NCBI GenBank assembly: GCA_013399895.1
Contig: VXBA01001813.1
Location: forward strand, 496,001 to 560,000
Direction of reading: 5' to 3'
Source: Serilophus lunatus
Taxonomy: Eukaryota; Chordata; Aves; Passeriformes; Eurylaimidae
Length of the DNA stretch: 64,000 bases
Part shown: positions 1 to 12,227 of the stretch, in pieces
Layout: every line of letters begins with the position of its first letter
Numbering within the stretch: the stretch's first letter is position 1
Notes under the pieces: model-generated
The model's database searches: none
What the model was told of the DNA's origin: nothing
What the model saw: only the letters and a program-made list of their open reading frames with translations
Translations under genes and position numbers: made by a program

Positions 1-2875
1 CAAGCGTCCTCCTCCATCATGAAGCTCCATTCACTTCTGAACTAATACTGGAGTTGCACTGAGTTTCAAAATCATCCAATTGACCTTTACCATTCTTGAT
101 AAGAATTTTTCAATCTCAATTACTGCACTTACACCCTTTTTATGTCCTCTTTTACCTGTTCCCTAGTCTGCAATGATGAAAAGCTTATATTCTGCCTCAT
201 TTATTGTAATATTAATATGCAGATGATTTCTCCAATTTATTTTCTAGCATCACAAAAAAATTTTTACTTCATTTTAGTTTACAAATGGATGCCCAGTTGT
301 TTCTTTATGTATGGCAATAATGATGTTACTTACAAATGTATTTCCTTTATAGAATTATGACTGGCTGCTCCAAATTGATGAGCTGTCTTCTACTGCATTA
401 CATTTTAAGAGGAATTCCAGTAGGCACTGGTATGAGTTAACAAGTCTTTCCATGCCGAACGAACTTTCATGTAAACAAAATTTTCTTCTCAGTTTAAAAG
501 TAGGTTAACAATAAGCAATGTTAGCATTCTAGTTAGTGTTTCATCTGAATAAACTGCTTCTTTGAGTATGAATCCCCATTCCTCTATAACCTGCACCTTG
601 AATCAGTACATTCCAGTAAAAGCTGGATAGCTGGATAGCATATGGACATCTCCAGATTTTCTTTCAATATATTAATAAATCCCAACAAACCCACAAAAAA
701 CTAACAAACCCCAAACAAAAGAAAATTAAAAGTCAAACAAAAAAGAAAAAAACCAACCAAACAAAAAAACCAACCAAACAAACAAAAAACTCCCTCACAT
801 AACATAGTCTTTAAAAATTATTTGGTCCAATTTCTGAATGAGTTTGAAATCACTTCTGCCTACTATGAGGATAATATCTAAGGAGAGAAGGAGAGAAACT
901 GCCACCTGAGAATTATTTTTAAAAAATTTTTATTGTATCTTACAGTATTTATAAAGTAGTTTTCGCTGTTCACAGAAAGCATTACATGGACAAAGGAAGG
1001 AAATGGAAATAGTACAGGAAAACATTTTCCTAACAAGTATAAAGCAGAATGTAATTTAGTTTCAGTTCACATTTGAGAAGCTTGAAAAATAGCGTATCAG
1101 AAATTGAAATGTATACAATATGTTTAAAGACAAACATAATACAACTGCTCTGGGTAGTAGCTAAGGAAATTGACTTAATTGTACTTTATTTTATGAGAAT
1201 ATAATATAATTACAAGACTGTTGAAAAAGAAGCTTATATACATCAAAATTACTGGATTAAGACATTATGTTCTTTATATGAAATTCTGCCCTCAGACTCT
1301 GAGGCAAAGGACAAAGTGGCAGAGTATGGTAATGGAGTTAAGAGCCCCACAAGGCATTAGATTAAGCTGTACTGCCAGCAATGCTTAGCAAGGAAGGAAT
1401 CAGAGTATCGTTTCAAAATGAAGTGGCACAAGAGCACAGGATCTGCTTGAGCCCCAAAACACACCCTTTCTTTTTACAAGCTTCAGATCAGCCTTCCCCT
1501 ATGCCTGCACAGAATGAAAGTAAAGAGTATGAGAACACAAGTAGCCTTCAGTGTCCAGCCTGGGCTGGAGGATTAAGTTACCAGTCGACAAGATGGTGTT
1601 CCAAATGATCGGGGGAATGCAAAAACTAGGCTGTTCTCTTAGTGCTCAACAGTTGCAGAAAATAAGATTTTCCACTAGCACTGACCAGTGAGAGCAACAA
1701 AAGCAATCCTTGAGGTTTCCTTGGACATCAAAGTAACCTGTAAAAGGATTGCTTCTAAAGTCCTACAGAATTTCCATTAAGTTTGTAGAATAAATGAAAA
1801 ATTATAGCACGACTAAGAAAATTTATGTGAAATACAATGGTGGCCATGAACCATGGGATAAGATCAGTTGTGTTTTCTCATATGAGCTACTGAACAGTAA
1901 GATAGTCCATTTTGGATATGGTCCAAGGAGTATGCTAAGCAGAGCAAAAAGATATGAGCTGAAGAAACATTAAGAAATGAGTGATTACAATAAAATCAGA
2001 TATGCGTTCAAAATGCATGCTGCAAGAAGAAGTAGTATGCTTTTAGTAAGTGGAGTGGAACAGAGTTTGGGAAGATATAAATTGCAGTGGTTGATTTATC
2101 CTAATGACAATAATAGTGTTACTTTGGACAACATAAAGATGAGAAACTGGGACATACAGATACAAAATTCTCTAGCAGCAGACTAGGAATCAAACAGGTC
2201 TCATATATATTCTGAGCAATTAGTTTTTTTCTAAAGCAACTGAACTGTGATTATAATTTGCAGTCTGATACTGATGTACCACCCAAAGGATTCTTAAAAT
2301 GCTACACAACACTTCAACAAGGTGACAGCCACAGCAGAAGCACATTCTTAAACATTTGCAAAATCTTTCAAAAGTACAATCCATCTTAAATTATAAAAAA
2401 AAAGTTATTTGTTAAAAAGACATTTCTGTGGCCCTGTATTTTCTATTAACACTTTGCTTATAAACGCTTGTTTTATAAATATAATCTGACCTTCACTCCT
2501 GAATAATGTAGGACAGCCTTTCAGTTCCAAGAATTCTCAAATTTCTTGAGTCAGTATTCTAGAAAGAACAATTTTCCTGTTCTGTGTAAGATTAGGCCAT
2601 AAGTCTGCATGAAACCTTTAAGTTATCAAGTGAAAGAAGAGTTTTTCCATATAAATATGTTACTTTCTACCAGCAGTTGAAAAAGGCATTCCCTTTTCCA
2701 GTTCAGAATTTCAAACAGATGGGGGGGCAAAGTAAAAAATCTTCCAATTACAATGTGCTGAGGGGTAAAGAGTACAGACCTTCGGGATACATGTTTCACC
2801 TTATAAAACAACAACACATTGCAAAGTCGGTTATAAACCTTCCACACATCCCAAGGTTTTATCCCTTCTTATAAG
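1..2875. other. Gene-free AT-rich sequence
   Basis: Only short open frames (under 80 codons) without protein-like features. Apart from the A-rich simple repeat at 681-790, I see no repeat, exon or RNA gene. Confidence 0.6.
681..790 (+). repeat. A-rich simple repeat (CAAA/CCAA units)
   Basis: Interrupted C/A-only sequence. The unit AACCAACCAAACAAA occurs twice, at 751-765 and 768-782. No T or G occurs over much of it. Confidence 0.85.
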
Positions 2876-3241
2876 TAAGCTCAGGGGTGACCTTATCACT
2901 TGTCTGCAACTACCTGAAAGGAGGTTGTAGTCAGGTGGGGGTCTGTCTCTTCTCTCAGACTCCCAGTGACAGTGCGAGAGGACGCAGCCTTAGGCTGCAT
3001 CAGGGGAGGTTTAGGTTGGATATCAGGAGGAACTTTTTCACAGGGAGAGTGATTTCGCAGGGAGGTGGTGGAGTCACCGTCCCTAAATGTGTTTAAGGAC
3101 AGGTTGGATGGTGAACTTAGTGACATAGTTTAGATGATTTAGATGATGGATTGGTGTTGGATAGGTTGTTAGGTGAAGGTTAGACTTGATGATCTCTGTG
3201 GTCTTTTCCAACCTTGTTAATTCTGTGTGTAATTCTGTGTT
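2876..3241 (+). mobile_element. CR1 LINE, 5'-truncated, 3' end intact
   Basis: It holds the CR1 pol C-terminal coding region and 3' UTR in plus orientation. The segments CTACCTGAAAGGAGGTTGTA, GATATCAGGAGGAACTTTTT and GTCTTTTCCAACCTTGTTAA are recognisable CR1 landmarks. It ends in the short repeat ATTCTGTGTGTAATTCTGTG. Decayed reading frames show it is a dead copy. Confidence 0.9.
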
Positions 3242-5659
3242 TAATACAAATACGGATACAACTGTGTGACTTGGCAAAGATAAAAATGTTCATTTTATTT
3301 GGACTAGCTTTGTCTTACCCAGTTCTGCAACACAGATTAATACTTGCAATAGAAATATGTGAAAAACCCTTAGAGTTTCAATTAAAGGAGGCCTAAATAT
3401 CTAAAAGTCTTCAGTCAGTACCTTTGACAATAACCCTTTTTGTCTATGCAGGAGGGCATTGATGTGCCCACTTCACAGAGTGTGGCAGAAACTAGCTAGT
3501 AGAGTAGGCAAGTGCTTGGCTTTCACAGGTGTAACTGTCACTGGGAAAAAGTTTTCACTGTTCCACATCTCTCTCTGCTCTTTCCTCCATCTGGAAGTCA
3601 GCATGAGCTTTCAGCCTCACAATGAACATCTATATCAACGATTTGTCATATTACAAATGAGCACTTCATTTTGAAACTTTTAGCTATTTTGATGCTATTA
3701 TGCATATGTTAATAATTAATGAATGTAATTAGCAAGTCCTCATGGCTTTCTTTTGTATATGGTCATTGTATTTTTTACATGATGGCAGAGATGAACAGTA
3801 GTTCTCATTGTTCTGTGATCTCATCAGCTCGTGCAAATTAATTTAGATCAAGCTGCACCAGGTTTGGTGCAAAAGGTTTGGTCCAAAATACATAAAGGGA
3901 CTGCAGTATGTTGAATTAGTGATTTGCAACTTGAGAATTAATCTGATGTGATTTATTTCCGAATGAGCTGGAAGGCAGTAGGTTGCTCCGCAAAATATTT
4001 GTGAGGTAAAGAATGGATTCCAGTTCCTGACCAAATTCAACTTCCTTCCTGAGAAGGGTTTTATCTAAGTAATATCATTAGCATGCACATATATAATAAA
4101 ATTTTCCACTCACATATGTATCAAGAATACCTTTGAGCAAAGATGCTATCTGAGGTAAATAAAGGTAAAAGAATTTTTTCCAAAGATTTGGATCTCCCTT
4201 TTAACCATGTAAATGAATAGTGTGATTTACATTTATCACAGACTGTGGAGTACACAGAACTCTCCAAAAGGCTTCAGCTTGCTCTGCATCACAGATTCAA
4301 GTACTGAACAAGAACTGCCCCCAAGTGTGATCTCTGTATACGAAAATCCATTCCAGAAATTAAAAACCAAGGAAGGAGGAGGTATAGAGAGACCCACATT
4401 TACACCAAATTCTCAATTGCTCTGTCCCTATAATGACCCAAATTCTCCAGTCCTAAGTTTTCTAAATTAATCTCTGATCCTTTTACATTTGTTTTTTTTC
4501 CTGCTTTTGTGTCACCTTGCAATTGCAGTCTATCTATAACATGTGTGGCTCTGCAGATTGGGTAAACATTGCTGAGGAATGGCTTAAAAAAGGGTGATTG
4601 CTATAATGCTAGGAATTTGAGGAGTATGGCTGAGAACACAGTATAAACTTCTAAGTAAAAATGACTAGTTTATGGAATTTGGTGGAAAATTATTCATAAA
4701 TTATCAGAACTGGGAAAGTGAATCATAAGAGAAATTAAAAAAAAAATTCAATCAAGTGGGATTAAAACTAGCACAATATCTACTAAAGTGTTCTAGTGTC
4801 TCATTTTGAAAATTAACAGATAGACAAAATGACTTATATCTTTAACTTCACTGGGTTTATGCATTTCTTTTAACATACATATATATAGGTTTATTTAAAA
4901 ATCTTTTAAGGTAAGTGCTCTCTACGCAAGGAAAACATACTGTTTAAAGGCATATAAATGTGTATATACGACATATTTCAACAGAACTAAAGCTTTTAGT
5001 GTCAGTGAGATTTTGGTTTAGTGTGTTATATAGCAAAGCCAAACAAATGCTGCATTTGGAGAGAAAGTAATCCTTATAAAAAAACCTGTCATCACAGAAT
5101 ATATAAAAATCCTAAACATATGTGCAAATGGGGGGGGGAACTCAGTAATTAAAAAGTGACAACAAAAAATTTTTCCTCATCAAGAAAAGATTCACTGCAT
5201 AATTCAGCATGGTTAGAACCTCCTAGACAAAGAGGGACAAGTCAGAACAGTAAAGCATACACAGTCAGTTGCTCACCACAGTTCAGTGACAATCCACAAA
5301 GACTGAAAAATGTAATGTGTAAGTATTCTCAGTATCTAATAAAGAGGCCAAGGTCAGTAGAATCACATAGGCAATTAGGTTAGCCTTGTTGCAATAGAAG
5401 TCATAAAATCCGCAAAATCAAATAGAAGTAATATCCAGATGTTTAAATATAGGTACCTAGAGACAGCTGAGCTCTTGTTTCTGAAGCTATTTTTATATAT
5501 ATGCTTAAGTTTACAGATCTTAATAGTTTCATGAGCACAGAGTCAACAGGAGCTGAGTGGTCTGCATCTCAGGAAACATGAGACCAGTCCACAGAGACAA
5601 ACAGAATAAATGAAAAAGGCAAATGCAAAGGAAAAGAACATATTTAAATATGTAGATAC

Positions 5660-5741
5660 ATACATACATACACACGTGTATATATACAAAAACTTAGGTT
5701 TGTATGTATGTGTGTATATATATATATGTATATGTATATAT
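5660..5741. repeat. Palindromic (ACAT/TATG)n microsatellite
   Basis: TACATACATACATACACACG near 5659 is followed 30-40 bp later by TGTATGTATGTGTGTATATA at 5701-5720. The two arms are near-perfect reverse complements around a short loop (AAAAACTTAGGTT), then (TA)n. Confidence 0.8.
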
Positions 5742-8700
5742 GATGTCCAAGGAACAAAGAAAAGGTAAAATGTACAAGATGGCATGACTGATTATAAGTG
5801 TCTCAACCAAATAACACCAAAGCACAGTTAATTTGAAAAGTCTCCGTTTTTCATAGGCTAGGCCAAATAACGCTTACTAAAGAGTGAAGAATACACTTTC
5901 CAGTTCCTTTTGGTTCCAATTCCAGCTTTGACACAAGGTAAACTTCCCACACTTTTTTCCTAATTTACATTTTTCTGTATTTAATCTTATATACTGCACA
6001 ATTTATTCAAAATCCTGGTAGGTAAGGCAAGAAGAATCTTCTCAAAAGGTGTATCAGACAATTTTTACTCCTGTAAGGCGCACACAGCTTTGCTGCAAAA
6101 TGCTTAATATCAGATAACATCTTGGAGCAGATAGAAATGGTTTAATGGATTTCAGTAATGCCATTCTTATTTACAGCAGCTGAGAGTGGATATCTTCATG
6201 CTTAACTTCTGTTTTGCATAGCTTTGACAAAAAATAAAGGAACTCCACTCAAGTCTAAATTAGCACTTTCATGGTAATGGTTACTTTTGAATTAATTTTT
6301 TTTTGTTCTAAATGACCAGATACTACCAATTCCAAAATGTGACACTGAACATCCAAAGTAAAGAACTTGTCCTTTATGCTATTCTGTGGTCCAAAGGCAA
6401 AATTAGCTACATCTGTGTCACTTCTATGAAATATATTCCTGCAGGTCTAAGACCTGCAGTGTGAAAGACTGCACACAAAAAGAGAAGCAAACAAAAAAAA
6501 GCCAAACAAATGAACAAAAGGAATTGCTTGGTTTCTGATTAAAAGAAAAAAAAGTTTTAATAGACAAGTGTAGAGTAAACCAACTTTCTTTTTTTTTAAA
6601 AGTACACTTTTCTGTGGAACATTTAGACAGCTAAGAAAGCAATTGTTGATTGTTGGCTGTCTAAATTTCATGAATGATTGTGCTGTCACTGGTTGCTACA
6701 CTGTTGGGATGAAAGCATGTATACTTTATCATCACTATATCAGTTACCTATTGAAAAATTAATAACAGAATACAAAGACCATTCCAAAAAGGGAGGAAAT
6801 AGAGACTTCCAGTCCTTATGGGGGGTGGGGGGGTGGTGTGTATTTTAACCGTATTTGCATCTCTGGATTTTGCTGAGGAATCGTAACTATTTTTATTGGC
6901 AGCAAAGAAAACTAAGTATTCAAAGACTTATCCTTTTTATATTTATATGCATACCTTATCTTCTTTTAAGGCTACTTTAGAATTCTGTTCTCCTCTTAGA
7001 AGATGAGTTTTAGCCCTTTTCTTGATGTGTTCTTGGACTGAAAATTTTCATCATAATGAAGTTCTGACTTCTTAGTCAAAAAGTCATGTTATATTCATTG
7101 TTGAAGTAACTACTGTAGGCAACTATTTGATAGCCTTTGACTATAGTTAGCTGTCTGAAATGTCCAGGTTCCAACCCCCATGAAATATGAGAAATCAACT
7201 TTGAAAAGTTTTATATGGCCATTCTGATCATTCTTTTAGTTTCACTTGTAGGACTGGGTTTTCTTTCATCTTCTTATTTAAATCCACCCGAGACCAAAAG
7301 GTTTTGCCATGAATTTTGAGTTTGGCCTCCATCTAGCTCCTTACTTACCTCACCCTCCTCCTCAGAAAAAAAATTCTGTATGCTAAATAATTAGTACACT
7401 GATTCAAAGTTTTACTTGTCTTACTATGTAGAGTGAATACAGAAATATTGCTGAACATTTTCTTTTTCGAATGACCTGTTTGTTAGAACATTTGGAGCAA
7501 AGCAGAGCTAATTATCACCAGCAGAATTGCAGATTCAACAAATTGCATAGCTTTTCCCTTGATAGCTTCAGAATAAATACTAACCTAATAGTTAGCCTGA
7601 AGAGTATTGACAAGGGCCTGAATTGTCATGTGTGGTCCACATAAGCCCTCATTATAGGAATAATCTGTAGTTATGTGGTGAAATAATTAGGACTCAGCTG
7701 TTCCTAGAAGCCCCTGCCAGAAGAACCTAGTGATTCAGCACTGCGCCCCCTCTCTCAGCTGGCACTTCTGAAAAGTTATCAATTCTCAGAAAGTCCAGAG
7801 GACACAGATCTTCCTCTCCCACTTTCATGGAGCTCTGTATAGTCCTTTACTGATAGTAAAATCAGTACACAGAGCTGGCCTGGATTCCCTTTCTGCTAGA
7901 TGACCTAGCTATAAAGCCTCTCTCTCAAGGTTGTATGTGAGCTCTCATCTGACATTTGTGTTCTAACAAGGCTCCTGCTAGTGAAATATGCAGGAGAATG
8001 TCTACTTTGCGTTTCCAAAGAGGTTAAATAATTTACTAGATTATGGAAGAGACTTGCATAGGTTTGGGGATGCCCCAAGGCAGGCAGACAGGTGGGCAGG
8101 CACTTGACTGTGGAAGTTTACTGGTGCAGATATCATGACTTGGGTTGGCATTAAGAGCACCAAAAACTTGGGTAGAGATGCTTGTAAGATGCATTTGCAT
8201 GTGTTTATATAGAGAAAGAGAAAACAGGAAGACCTTGAAATTTGAAGGAATAGTATTATTAATTTTTTAGATTTTGAAGCAGAATAGATTCTATGGATTA
8301 AGGATTTACCTTAAGTAATTACCTAAATGCTCGTTAGCTGTTGGAAACTGATCCAAGAAGACTTCTTAATTCCTTGCCATGTTCATGAACTGCCCTTCCT
8401 TCCTAACTTAGTTACAATCCTGCAATAGGACAGAGAGACTGTGTATAACATTGGATCAAAGAATGATGTGGTACCTAAAGGACTGAACCACTGATATGAC
8501 AACTGTCTAACAATCCTTTGAGATTATTATGGTGCCTTTCACTATCCTCAAGGAATACTACATGGGGATTAGTTCTAACTCTGATGTTTCAACAGAAACA
8601 CTGACTTATTCCAGTTCTGACCTTCCAGATTACGCACAATTTTTAAAAATCTTTGATGTATCTGGGATGCTGTGGTAGTACAAATACAACAGAAGTAATA

Positions 8701-9506
8701 AGGTTTGCAGTGGGAGCCAGTCAGAGAGCCTGTCACTAGGTGTTTAGCTGAGACATTTATATATTCAAGAACATTTGGTAAAGTTAGAAAAGAGGAAGCT
8801 CTGAATATAAACCAGAATCCTTGACTAACTGATGATTTTTCCACTAAGTATTTAAATATAACTTGCCGTATACTGGAATTGGCAGCTAAGGGGTAGGGTC
8901 TCTACAGCAATGACGGATGCCAAATTAGACAAATACACAGTGAAACGAGTCACAAGTGAATGGCCATTGTTTTGACAATACTAAATGCTGGAATTTCATG
9001 TGTGTATGAAAAATGTGCACTGCTCTTATGACTGGAAAATTATAAATGGAAGATCAAATTTGTTTGTAAGAATTGGTATCTCACATCTATTCTGAAGGAA
9101 CTTTACAACACCATGAATATTGCCTCCTTCATGTCACATTTTTTATGTATCTAGATGAGATTCTTAAAGCTGCCTCTTTAAAAATGGTGCAAATAGACTG
9201 GTGAGATTTTTAAAAACATTTTGATGCCTAACTATGGAAATAATTTGGATTATGCTTCAGAAATTTTGACAAGTGGTTGCCCCATAAAAGGGATTTAAGA
9301 ATTTTTTTGTCATAAATCAGAAGAAGTTAGGTGTTCACTATAAAAGTATTAGGTCTGGCGAATGGATAGGAGCATTAGCTTTGTTCTCAGAAGTGACTCA
9401 TATCTGGACACTTAGTGTTTGTTGACACCAGTACCTAAATGAAAAAAAGGCTAGCTTGCACATCAGAATCCAAGTCCAAAGCTTTGATCCAGCTGAATAG
9501 TTGAAT

Positions 9507-9531
9507 ATATATATGTATGTATATATATATT
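9507..9531. repeat. AT dinucleotide microsatellite
   Basis: ATATATATATGTATGTATAT followed by further AT units. Interrupted (TA)n. Confidence 0.75.
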
Positions 9532-9624
9532 CTAATAACTCAGACCGTAGTCACTTCTGAGAAATATGACAAAATTTCTGATTTCACTTTTAGATAACTA
9601 CAACTTCAGTACTATTCCAGAATA

Positions 9625-10030
9625 TCAATGTTGCTCAAAATGGCTTGTGACTCTGCCTGAAATCATCAGATTACTTTCTTCTGGATGAAAAAAGGTCTTC
9701 TGAATGACTATATCTCTTCTTTCAATACACCTGGGGCTGATAGGCAAATAGGTTATAGCCTCACTCTCATCTAAGTGACTCTGGAATCTGAAAGTAAAGC
9801 AATCTTGATCCAAAGCATATACATTTATAACTTCTAACATAAATGAAAATCTTCTCAGAGTTTTTGTCCTGGCAATGGAAAGTTTGTAGTTCAAAATAAA
9901 CAAGATACTCTCCTCTGCGTTAAAACTGTTGAACATGCTTATACTGGGACTGCACACCAATGGCCTTACAGTGCTCTGGAAAACGATCAATTCTTTATCT
10001 TTCCTGCTGTAGCTATACAAGATACACTGG
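9625..10030 (-). pseudogene. Exon-like open segment of unidentified origin, cut by an LTR
   Basis: 135 codons are open on the minus strand outside the LTR (the frame continues 74 nt into the LTR, which is fortuitous). The composition is protein-like: LRRFSFMLEVINVYALDQDC, then FTFRFQSHLDESEAITYLPI. It stops with TGA at 9627-9625. If the LTR and one target copy are mentally removed, the sequence just upstream reads TTCTCCCTTGCACCCCTGTTAG, a good acceptor-like tract ending within a few bases of the insertion point. A possible donor, CCCCAG|GTGTAT, sits inside the frame. I do not recognise the protein. It could be a relic exon of a lost gene or a chance open frame in AT-rich DNA. Confidence 0.3.
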
Positions 10031-11067
10031 TGTAGTGTTGACCCTGGGTTGACCCTGACTGGACACCTGGTATCCACTAAAGCCATTCTGTCTCCCCTCT
10101 GCAACTGGACAAGAGAGGTAATAAAGGATTCATGAGTTGAGATAAGGACAGAGAGAGGTCACTTATTAATTACTGTCACAGGCAAAACAAACTCAAGTGG
10201 GGATATAAATTAAATTTATTAGTAATAAGAGTGGGAGAATGAGAAGTAAAATAAATCTAAAAACACCTTCCCCTAACCCCTTCCTCCCAAATTCTACCTC
10301 CTCCCCCCATCAGTACAGAGAGAAGGTTAATGAGGGTTGTAGTCAATTGTTTCTGCTGCTGCTCATAGAGGGGAGTCCTTCCCCTGCTCCCCATGGGGTC
10401 CCTCCCACGGGAGACAGTCCTTCACAAACTTCTGCAACATTGGTAATTTTTCCTCGGTGTGCAGTCCTTCAGGCACAGGCTATTCCAGTGTGGGTTCCCC
10501 ACAGGGCCACGAGTCCTACCAGGAAAACCGGCTCCGGATTGGGCTTCTCTCTCCATGGGTCAGCAGGCCATTGCCGGGACCATGCTCCAACATGGGCCTC
10601 CAACAGGCTTCTTCCAGTATCCACGTGCTCTGGCATGGGCTCCTCCACAGGCCACAGGTGGATCTCTGCACCGCTGTTGTCCTCCATGGGCTGCAGGGGC
10701 ACAGCTGTTCCACCACAAGCTTCATCATGGACTGCAGGGGAACCTCAGCTCCAGCTCCTGGAGCACCTCATCTCCCTCTTTCTACACTGACCTTGGTGTC
10801 TGCATTGTTGTTCACATGTTCTCACTCTGCTCTTCTCTTGCCTCAATTTTCATCTACACGAAAACTTTTTTTTTTCCTTCTTAAATGTGTTATCACAGGG
10901 GCATTACTATCACTCCTGATTGGCCTGGCCTTGGCCAGTGGTGGGTCCATCCTGGAGCTGGCTGGCATTGGCTCTTCTGGACATGGGGGAAGCTTCTGGC
11001 AGCTTCTCACAGAAGGCGCCCCTGTAGTCCCCCTGCTACCAAAGCCTGGCTACATAAACCCAATATA
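10031..11067 (-). mobile_element. Solo LTR of an avian endogenous retrovirus (about 1.04 kb) with perfect target duplication
   Basis: Flanked by identical 5-bp duplications ACTGG (10026-10030 and 11068-11072). Read on the minus strand it runs from a degraded start (TATTGGGTTT), past a TATA-like ACACATTTAAGAAG near 10888 and a GC-rich middle, to an AATAAA near 10215. It ends GGTCAACACTACA. I recognise the layout as a widespread avian ERV LTR type with 5-bp duplications (ERVL-like); the exact family is not named. The open frames across 10239-11262 on both strands are products of its GC-rich low-stop composition, not genes. No internal retroviral region or second LTR is present, so it is a solo LTR. 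It lies immediately beside an exon-like open frame at 9625-10030. Confidence 0.8.
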
Positions 11068-12047
11068 ACTGGACTAACAGGGGTGCAAGGGAGAACTACC
11101 TCAACATTGCCTCTGGTCTGTCCTCCCACATCTCCATACTGCTCTGCAGTACTTGAAGCACTACACAGCCCTCACTGCAGGATGCAAAGATCAGATTATT
11201 TTTCAGTAGAAAAACTGTTAATATCCAGACAACAAAAAGTCTCTTTTCCCATGGCAGCATAGTTGAACAGTCCTGTGTGTGAGGCAAACAATTTCATAAG
11301 AAGAGGAAAAGGGAAGCACATTTCTTCCATTTCCTCCATCGTATTCAAAGCAGACCTGCTTCCATGTATCAGAACTTTGAAATCATCTGGAAGAGTTTGA
11401 ATTTCTCACAGCACTGACAGCCCTGCTCCATGACGTGCATCAGACTGATTCTGAGTGAAACACAAAATGGTTGTGTCTCAGCACATTTGAAAAGCCTTCG
11501 GCACCTGTGATTTTCTTTCCTTTGAAGATAAGCAGGTTCCATTTTCCATGCTGGTTTATTCTTTGGCCTCCCCACTGAGTCTGTTCTAAGGAAGGTTCAC
11601 AGGGATTATTAGCATTTGGAAACAGGGAAATAGGACTCAGAGAGTAGAACAGTAGAATGAGTATTTTCTACTTCTTTTGAGAAAATTTTGAACTGCTTTG
11701 AAATTTACTGAAATCCTGGTTATAACGAGGGATATGTCCCCATTCTTTTCATCTCATGTGGCCTAAATCAAATTTAAATATTGAGGAGACAGGGAAATAG
11801 TAGGAGTTTCCACTGGTTTTTTTTCTGTCCTTCTCATTGTAAAACATGATAGAAGCAGTTGTCTGACTTATTCTCACTGGTACAAAATATCTGTTTCCTG
11901 TTTTTCTAGCAATCAGATATATGAAAGACCATCTGTAAGGCTCATATTCTATTTTCACTACACTGAACTGAATTTTTTTTTTAAAAGATCGTTTAGATCA
12001 CAGAACTTGAAACACCAAACACTAATGTTTACAGGGTCCATCTTTAC

Positions 12048-12227
12048 CATAATATTGACAGAAAGCACTTCAGTCACTTCTCCATCTTCAGAATCCTCTC
12101 TTTGCCTATTCACCACCAGGAAAAGTGCTCCTGCAGGAAGCTCCAAATAGACGGTGGCCTTCAAGAGAGAAGTTGAAGGCACAACAAACCCGTAACATCA
12201 ATGTGACTGGAATATTCTACTGTTCCT
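12048..12227 (-). pseudogene. Exon-like segment with a one-base frameshift, unidentified
   Basis: On the minus strand, after GCCTTTCAG, one frame reads GTVEYSSHIDVTG. A one-base shift near 12190 then gives FVVPSTSLLKATVYLELPAG, followed by ALFLVVNRQREDSEDGEVTE and VLSVNIM. It ends at ATG|GTAAAG, a plausible donor. The two frames together look like one secreted or structural protein exon broken by a 1-bp deletion, or by a sequencing error. It has the same strand as the relic at 9625-10030, but their junction phases do not fit directly, so a link is unproven. No family recognised. Confidence 0.28.

Larger units (their letters stand above)
3242..9624. other. Gene-free AT-rich sequence
   Basis: Holds the palindromic microsatellite at 5660-5741, a G-run cluster near 6820-6837, the AT repeat at 9507-9531 and scattered poly-A/T. 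The longest open frame (8575-8844, minus, 89 codons) has no recognisable protein or clear splice sites. Confidence 0.6.

Noticed and set aside
10239..11262. Several long open frames on both strands (up to 203 codons)
   Set aside because: They lie in the solo LTR at 10031-11067. The frames overlap in all phases because the LTR is GC-rich and stop-poor; none resembles a protein family.
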